Assembly: GCA_031390425.1 (NCBI GenBank)
Contig: JANMTL010000296.1
Coordinates: 1 to 20,955 of the forward strand
Source: PBB1 sp031390425
Lineage (GTDB): Bacteria; Pseudomonadota; Gammaproteobacteria; Burkholderiales; Burkholderiaceae_C
Direction of reading: 5' to 3'
Length of the DNA: 20,955 nucleotides
Shown in pieces: positions 17,269 to 20,955 of the stretch. The notes beneath the pieces are model-generated. The model searched no databases. It saw only the letters and a program-made list of their open reading frames with translations, and was not told the DNA's origin. Position numbers and translations under genes: made by a program. Position 1 is the stretch's first letter; each line of letters opens with the position of its first letter.

Positions 17269-17425
17269 GTGCCCGCGCGGACAGCGAGGCCATCAACCCG
17301 GCCGAAAAGAAAGAGGCTGCACAGCGCCCGGAGGGGAAATACGGAGGGAGGAGGAGAGAAAACCACCACCGGGTTTCAGTCGGTCGTGCCGACGGGCTGT
17401 GCAACGCCAAACTGTGTGTGGGCTG

Positions 17426-17446
17426 GCGCAACAACCGGCGTTGCGC
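17426..17446 (-). promoter_or_regulatory. GC-rich hairpin in the operon leader
   Basis: Arms gcgcaac (17426-17432) and gttgcgc (17440-17446) pair perfectly around a 7-base loop. No T-tract follows on the minus strand, so it is not an intrinsic terminator. It would lie within the untranslated leader of the lipid operon if transcription starts at the ECF-like promoter. Confidence 0.4.
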
Positions 17447-17506
17447 GAACTCGGCAGCAAGACCTGCATCGCGCGACACCGAGCTCGTCAAGCCCCGAAC
17501 GCGAGT

Positions 17507-17534
17507 GTAGACAACAAAACGACACAGGAGTTCC
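17507..17534 (-). promoter_or_regulatory. Candidate RpoE/ECF-type promoter of the nine-gene lipid operon
   Basis: On the minus strand GGAACTC (17528-17534) is followed after 15 bases by GTCTAC (17507-17512). The E. coli sigma-E consensus is roughly GGAACTT, 15 bases, GTCTAA (recalled), so only one base differs in each box and the spacing is exact. Transcription would begin near 17500 and run into the COG2907 gene. ECF control by ChrR/sigma-E is established for the related Rhodobacter cluster, although that sigma factor uses a different motif. No sigma factor gene is in the window. Confidence 0.5.
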
Positions 17535-17627
17535 CCCACTACCGTTTTTGAAAACACGCGAGCGCGATGATGAAGATACGAAGCACAGTCGGCGTTGTCT
17601 GCGGTGTCGGCGATTAAGACCATTGAG

Positions 17628-17656
17628 TACAAAATATAACCGATGAGTATTCATCG
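17628..17656 (-). terminator. Inverted repeat after gpx: weak terminator or operator
   Basis: Arms cgatga (17641-17646) and tcatcg (17651-17656) are separated by four bases and, read on the minus strand, are followed by GTTATATTTTG. The stem is only half GC and the T-run is interrupted, so termination after gpx would be weak. It could equally be a dyad operator for a regulator such as LitR. Confidence 0.35.
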
Positions 17657-17675
17657 CGCGCCGGACTTTGGCATT

Positions 17676-18260
17676 TCAGGGGGCGGCCAGCAGCTTTTCG
17701 ATGCCTTCGATGAAGGCTTTGTCGTCGGGCTCGACGCTGCTGCCGAAGCTCGACGCCGATTTGCCGTCGCGCGCAATGACGTACTTGTGGAAGTTCCAAC
17801 GCGGCGCGGCGCCGGTGCGCTGGCGCAGCTCGGCGTACAGCGGACTCAACGCTGCACCGGCACCCGGCGAGACACGGGTCTTGGTGAACATCGGAAACTT
17901 GACGCCGAAAGTGCTTTCACAAAACGACGCGATCTCCTGGTTGTTGCCCGGCTCCTGGGCACCGAAGTCGTTGGACGGGAAGCCCAGCACCACCAGACCT
18001 CGGTCGCGGTAGCGTGCGTACAGCGCCTCCAGTCCCTTGTACTGCGACGTGAAGCCGCAGTAGCTGGCGGTGTTGACGACGACCACCACCTTGCCGGCGT
18101 ACTGGCACAGGTTCTGCGGCTTTTCGTCCTGAAGGCGGGGCATCTCGCGGTTGAGCAATGCGCCACAGCCCGCAGCCTGCGTGTGGGCCGTGCACGCCGA
18201 CAGCAGCAACGCCAGGGCCGTGAACCGGTGCGGCTGCGTCAATGACCAAACGTTTTTCAT
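17676..18260 (-). CDS. Exported glutathione peroxidase family protein
   Basis: Thiol peroxidase of the GPx fold, expected to reduce hydrogen peroxide and lipid hydroperoxides. It has 194 residues with a signal region ALALLLSAC, which fits a lipobox with Cys23, so it may be a periplasmic lipoprotein; cleavage after AQAAG-like sequence is the alternative. The peroxidatic Cys is in NTASYCGFTSQY, and WNFHKYVI supplies the catalytic Trp and Asn. The usual FPCNQF box reads FPSNDFG, so the tetrad Gln is Asp. A second Cys in IASFCESTFG could be resolving. The ATG at 18258-18260 has AGGGGA upstream. It is divergent from the B12 photoreceptor gene and upstream of the lipid operon, fitting a role against photo-oxidised lipids. 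Confidence 0.9.
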   Translation of the reverse strand: MKNVWSLTQPHRFTALALLLSACTAHTQAAGCGALLNREMPRLQDEKPQNLCQYAGKVVVVVNTASYCGFTSQYKGLEALYARYRDRGLVVLGFPSNDFGAQEPGNNQEIASFCESTFGVKFPMFTKTRVSPGAGAALSPLYAELRQRTGAAPRWNFHKYVIARDGKSASSFGSSVEPDDKAFIEGIEKLLAAP

Positions 18261-18338
18261 GTCTATCCCCTGTCTTGGGCAAAAAGTCGTCATAGTTCTA
18301 TATTGCGGCAAAGCAAGTCACACATCAAACGCAAGCCA
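18261..18338. promoter_or_regulatory. Divergent gpx/litR promoter region
   Basis: A 78-base gap. On the plus strand TATATT (18299-18304) matches the -10 consensus at five of six, with TTGGGC (18275-18280) 18 bases upstream as a poor -35; a long spacer of this kind is common at promoters bound by MerR-family proteins. On the minus strand an AGGGGA ribosome site precedes gpx and TATGAC (18290-18295) is a weak -10. LitR/CarH proteins normally repress their own promoter, so an operator is expected here, but I cannot point to a clear dyad. Confidence 0.4.
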
Positions 18339-19274
18339 ATGAACGAACCCACGCGTGCGCTGAAATCACTGACGCTCTCGATCGCTGCGGTCGAGCGCGA
18401 CACCGGACTCAGCAAGGACACCTTGCGCGTCTGGGAGCGCCGCTACGGCTTTCCGCAGCCCGAGCGCGATGGCGGTGGCGAGCGCGCCTACCCGCTCGAA
18501 CAGGTCGAGAAGCTGCGCATTGTCAAGCGACTGATGGACGGCGGACACCGACCCGGGCGCCTGGTGCCGATGCCGATCGAAGCGCTGGCCGAACTGAGCG
18601 CCAGCACGGTCGATGTACCGCGTCGGCCCGCAGGCGGTGCGGTCCCCGACCTCAAATCGGTCCTGAGCTTGATGCGCAGCCACGACCTGGACGCCTTGCG
18701 ACGCCTGCTGCTGCAGACACAGATGCGACTCGGGCTGTCACGCTTCGTCATCGAGGTGGTGGTGCCTCTGAATACGATGGTCGGCGATGCGTGGATGCGC
18801 GGCCAACTGGAAATCTTCGAGGAGCACGCGTACATCGAATGCCTGCACGGCGTGCTGCGGCAGGCGCTCGGCGGCCTCCCCGAGGCGGCGCCACTCGACC
18901 GTCCGCGTGTGCTGCTGACCACGCTTCCCGGCGAGCCGCACAGCCTCGGGCTGTTGCTGGCCGAAGCCCTGTTTGCGCTGCAGGGCGCGCGCGTGATGTC
19001 GCTGGGCGTGCAAACGCCGGTGTGGGACATCTCGCTGGCAGCGGCGGCGCACCGCTGCGACATCGTGGCGCTGGGCTTCACCGGCTGCATGAATCCGAAC
19101 CAGGTGGTCGATGGGCTGACCGAGCTGCGCAGCAAGCTGCCGTCGGCGGTCGAGCTGTGGGTCGGCGGCTCGGCACCGGTACTGCATCGGCGGGCGGTCG
19201 ATGGGGTGATGGCGTTTGCCTCGCTCGAAGACATTCATCCGCAGATCGAGCGCTGGCGGCACGGCAGCCTTTGA
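18339..19274 (+). CDS. litR: MerR-family B12-binding photoreceptor repressor (LitR/CarH type)
   Basis: Transcription factor of 311 residues. An N-terminal MerR helix-turn-helix (about 12-75: SIAAVERDTGLSKDTLRVWERRYGFPQ region) is followed by a helical-bundle segment and a cobalamin-binding Rossmann domain (about 188-308). Both hallmarks of adenosylcobalamin photoreceptors are intact: Trp152-x9-Glu162-His163 and the ExHxxG motif E199-P-H201-S-L-G204, His201 being the expected lower axial ligand; GG occurs at 276-277. In CarH/LitR the dark tetramer represses and light breaks the cobalt-carbon bond and releases DNA. The ATG lacks a strong ribosome site; a TTG 12 codons upstream is less likely. 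It overlaps the DUF2256 start by one base. It probably controls this trio and perhaps the divergent genes (inference). Confidence 0.92.
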   Translation: MNEPTRALKSLTLSIAAVERDTGLSKDTLRVWERRYGFPQPERDGGGERAYPLEQVEKLRIVKRLMDGGHRPGRLVPMPIEALAELSASTVDVPRRPAGGAVPDLKSVLSLMRSHDLDALRRLLLQTQMRLGLSRFVIEVVVPLNTMVGDAWMRGQLEIFEEHAYIECLHGVLRQALGGLPEAAPLDRPRVLLTTLPGEPHSLGLLLAEALFALQGARVMSLGVQTPVWDISLAAAAHRCDIVALGFTGCMNPNQVVDGLTELRSKLPSAVELWVGGSAPVLHRRAVDGVMAFASLEDIHPQIERWRHGSL

Positions 19275-19447
19275 TGCAGTCCACACCGGGTTTTCGGGGG
19301 AACAAGGCGTCGCTGCCGCAAAAGCCCTGCATGCACTGCCAGCGGCCGATGACCTGGCGGCGCGCCTGGGCGAAGAACTGGGACGAGGTGAAATACTGCT
19401 CCGATCGCTGCCGCGCCGAGGCGCGACGAACCCCATCGGCGCCATGA
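19274..19447 (+). CDS. DUF2256 small zinc-ribbon-like protein
   Basis: A 57-residue protein. After a short basic lead (residues 1-17) it has CMHC, then WRRAWAKNWDEVKYCSDRCR: four cysteines in two CxxC-like pairs, the DUF2256 pattern, likely binding one zinc ion. The family is found beside photolyase/cryptochrome genes, and its role is not known. The ATG at 19274 overlaps the litR stop (TGATG) and its own stop overlaps the photolyase start (ATGA), so all three proteins are translationally coupled. It is short enough to be missed by automatic gene callers. Confidence 0.9.
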   Translation: MQSTPGFRGNKASLPQKPCMHCQRPMTWRRAWAKNWDEVKYCSDRCRAEARRTPSAP

Positions 19448-20955
19448 TGGGTCCGATCCGCCATCTGGTGCTGGTGCTCGGCGACCAGCTCAGTTTCGAC
19501 AGCTCGGCGCTGGTCGACCTCGACCCGACGCGCGACCGCGTTCTGATGATCGAGGCGCCCGGCGAAGCGACGGGGGTGTGGAGCCACAAAGCGCGCATCG
19601 CGTTGTTTCTATCGGCGATGCGGCACTTTCGGGATGCGTTGCGCGACGCTGGTTTCGCGGTCGATTACCTGACGCTGGACGACAGCGACGAGCCGACGCT
19701 GGTCGGCCGGCTGTCGCAACAGTTGCAGCGCTTGCAGCCCGAAACGCTGCGTCTGCTGGAGCCCGGCGAGTGGCGGCTCGAGCGAGACATCACCGCCGCC
19801 GCGCGCGACGCGGGCGTGCCGCTGCGCCTGCTCGACGATGCGCATTTCATGGGCTCGCGTGCCGACTTCGCGCGCTGGGCCAGCAAGTACACCGGCAGCT
19901 TGCGGATGGAGTTTTTCTACCGCGAGATGCGGCGTCTGCATGGTGTGTTGCTCGACAAAACGGCGCCGAAAGCCGACCAGCCAGAAGGCGGCCAGTGGAA
20001 CTACGACGCCGAGAACCGCAAGGGCTATCCGAAGGGCGGGCCGGGGCTGATCCCGCCGCCCGAAACGTTTGAGCCCGATGCGCTGACCCGCGCAGTGTTC
20101 GCCGATGTCGAGCGGTTGTTTCCCGACCACCCCGGCTCGCTCGCGGACTTCGTCTTGCCGGTGACGCGGGCCGAGGCGCTGCGGGCCTTGCAGGCATTCA
20201 TCGATCACCGACTGGTCAACTTCGGCGACCACCAGGACGCAATGTGGTCGGGCACCCCGTTCGGTTGGCACGCCTTGCTCGCCTCCAGCCTGAACCTGCA
20301 CCTGCTCAATCCGCGCGAAGTCATCGCGGCGGCCGAAAAGGCGTATCGCGCCGGCCGCGCGCCGCTGGCTGGCGTCGAAGGCTTCATCCGGCAGATCCTC
20401 GGCTGGCGCGAGTTCATCCGCGGCGTCTACTGGCTGCACATGCCGGGCATGGCCGAGGCGAACCATTTCGGCCACCAGCGCCCGCTGCCGCGCTGGTTCT
20501 GGACCGGTGACACGAAGATGGCCTGCGCGCGCGATGCGATCGGACAGACGCTGCAATACGGATACGCGCACCACATCCAGCGGCTGATGGTGACCGGCCT
20601 GTTCAGCCTGATCGCTGAAATCGATCCGAAGCAGGTCGCGGCCTGGTACCTCGCGGTGTATGTCGATGCGGTCGAGTGGGCCGAGCTGCCGAACGTGGCC
20701 GGCATGGCGCTGTATGCCGATGGCGGTCGCTTCACCAGCAAGCCGTATGTCGCGTCGGGCGCCTACATCCAGCGCATGAGCAACCACTGCACCCGCTGCA
20801 CTTACGCGCCCGACGCGAAATCGGCATCCTCTTCAGGCAAACCGCTGTGCCCCTACACCGCGCTGTACTGGAACTTCCTCGACCGCCACGAGGTCGCACT
20901 CAGCGCCAACCCGCGCACTGCCTTGATGGCACGCAACGTGGCCCGGCTGGACGCG
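19444..20955 (+). CDS. phrB: Fe-S bacterial cryptochrome/photolyase (FeS-BCP, PhrB/CryB class), 3' end outside window
   Basis: FAD-containing light-driven DNA repair enzyme or photoreceptor; the class includes Agrobacterium PhrB, a (6-4) photolyase, and Rhodobacter CryB. The frame runs from the ATG at 19444 to the window end, 504 codons, so only a few residues should be missing (family about 505-515). The N-terminal antenna domain begins IRHLVLVLGDQLS. All four cluster cysteines are present: Cys361 (MACARDA), Cys449 and Cys452 (NHCTRC) and Cys469 (PLCPYTALYW), consistent with a [4Fe-4S] cluster. NFGDHQDAM, GWREFIRGVYW and AHHIQRLMV line the FAD and DNA side. An ATG one codon later is an equal start. 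Repair versus signalling cannot be decided here. Confidence 0.95.
   Translation, partial: MMGPIRHLVLVLGDQLSFDSSALVDLDPTRDRVLMIEAPGEATGVWSHKARIALFLSAMRHFRDALRDAGFAVDYLTLDDSDEPTLVGRLSQQLQRLQPETLRLLEPGEWRLERDITAAARDAGVPLRLLDDAHFMGSRADFARWASKYTGSLRMEFFYREMRRLHGVLLDKTAPKADQPEGGQWNYDAENRKGYPKGGPGLIPPPETFEPDALTRAVFADVERLFPDHPGSLADFVLPVTRAEALRALQAFIDHRLVNFGDHQDAMWSGTPFGWHALLASSLNLHLLNPREVIAAAEKAYRAGRAPLAGVEGFIRQILGWREFIRGVYWLHMPGMAEANHFGHQRPLPRWFWTGDTKMACARDAIGQTLQYGYAHHIQRLMVTGLFSLIAEIDPKQVAAWYLAVYVDAVEWAELPNVAGMALYADGGRFTSKPYVASGAYIQRMSNHCTRCTYAPDAKSASSSGKPLCPYTALYWNFLDRHEVALSANPRTALMARNVARLDA

Larger units (their letters stand above)
17269..17675. other. 407-bp non-coding leader between gpx and the lipid operon
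   Basis: No believable gene. On the minus strand it holds, in order, a 6-bp inverted repeat (17641-17656) 19 bases after the gpx stop, an RpoE-like ECF promoter (17507-17534), a 7-bp GC-rich hairpin (17426-17446) and a pyrimidine-rich run (about 17331-17362) containing CTCCTCC, which is the reverse of a Shine-Dalgarno sequence. The region is more AT-rich (17560-17660) than the genes around it, as expected for regulatory DNA. Confidence 0.65.

Noticed and set aside
17261..17632. A 123-codon minus-strand open frame covering the operon leader, including a tiny ATG frame of 10 codons that ends on the COG2907 start.
   Set aside because: Composition shows no protein-like pattern, there is no ribosome site, and the region carries promoter and hairpin signals; the short frame is likely chance.

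Overview
The window is GC-rich (by eye clearly above 60%), densely packed DNA with no rRNA, tRNA, CRISPR array or insertion sequence that I can see. The gene set (bamE next to fur, dapB, exbBD, a short HPF with ptsN and hprK, CorA of the GMN type) and the protein sequences fit a betaproteobacterium of the order Burkholderiales. I cannot name the genus from the sequence alone.

Left part, housekeeping (1-8982). The 3' end of thiC (plus) meets, stop codon against stop codon, a minus-strand operon read bamE - dapB - exbB - exbD. fur diverges from bamE and converges on a second minus-strand set read hpf - (terminator) - ptsN - hprK, which covers ribosome hibernation and nitrogen-PTS/HPr-kinase control. 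A 431-bp non-coding gap holding three inverted repeats separates hpf from a plus-strand pair, corA and an MFS transporter.

Right part, a photo-oxidative-stress and membrane-lipid island (9008-20955). Nine minus-strand genes with mostly overlapping ends run from 17268 down to 9008: a COG2907-type FAD oxidoreductase, DUF1365, a Cfa-like lipid methyltransferase, a secreted chalcone-isomerase-like protein, a GPH-type MFS carrier, a DUF3833 lipoprotein, an SDR, a SnoaL/NTF2-like protein and a renalase-like FAD oxidoreductase. Upstream lies a 407-bp leader with a sequence very like an RpoE-type ECF promoter. Next is an exported glutathione peroxidase. Divergent from it is a plus-strand trio with overlapping start and stop codons: a CarH/LitR-type B12 photoreceptor-repressor, a DUF2256 zinc-ribbon protein and an Fe-S photolyase/cryptochrome (FeS-BCP, PhrB/CryB class) that runs off the window.

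How it may work together (inference): light and singlet oxygen are sensed by LitR and perhaps by an ECF sigma factor. DNA is repaired by the Fe-S photolyase, lipid peroxides are reduced by the GPx, and unsaturated phospholipid acyl chains are methylated and oxidised by the Cfa-like/COG2907/DUF1365 set. The Cfa-like enzyme lacks two of the bicarbonate ligands of true cyclopropane synthases, so a methylated-olefin or furan fatty acid is a realistic alternative product. The core families are known from light-stress clusters in Rhodobacter and Pseudomonas. The chalcone-isomerase-like, SnoaL-like and renalase-like members are the less described additions.
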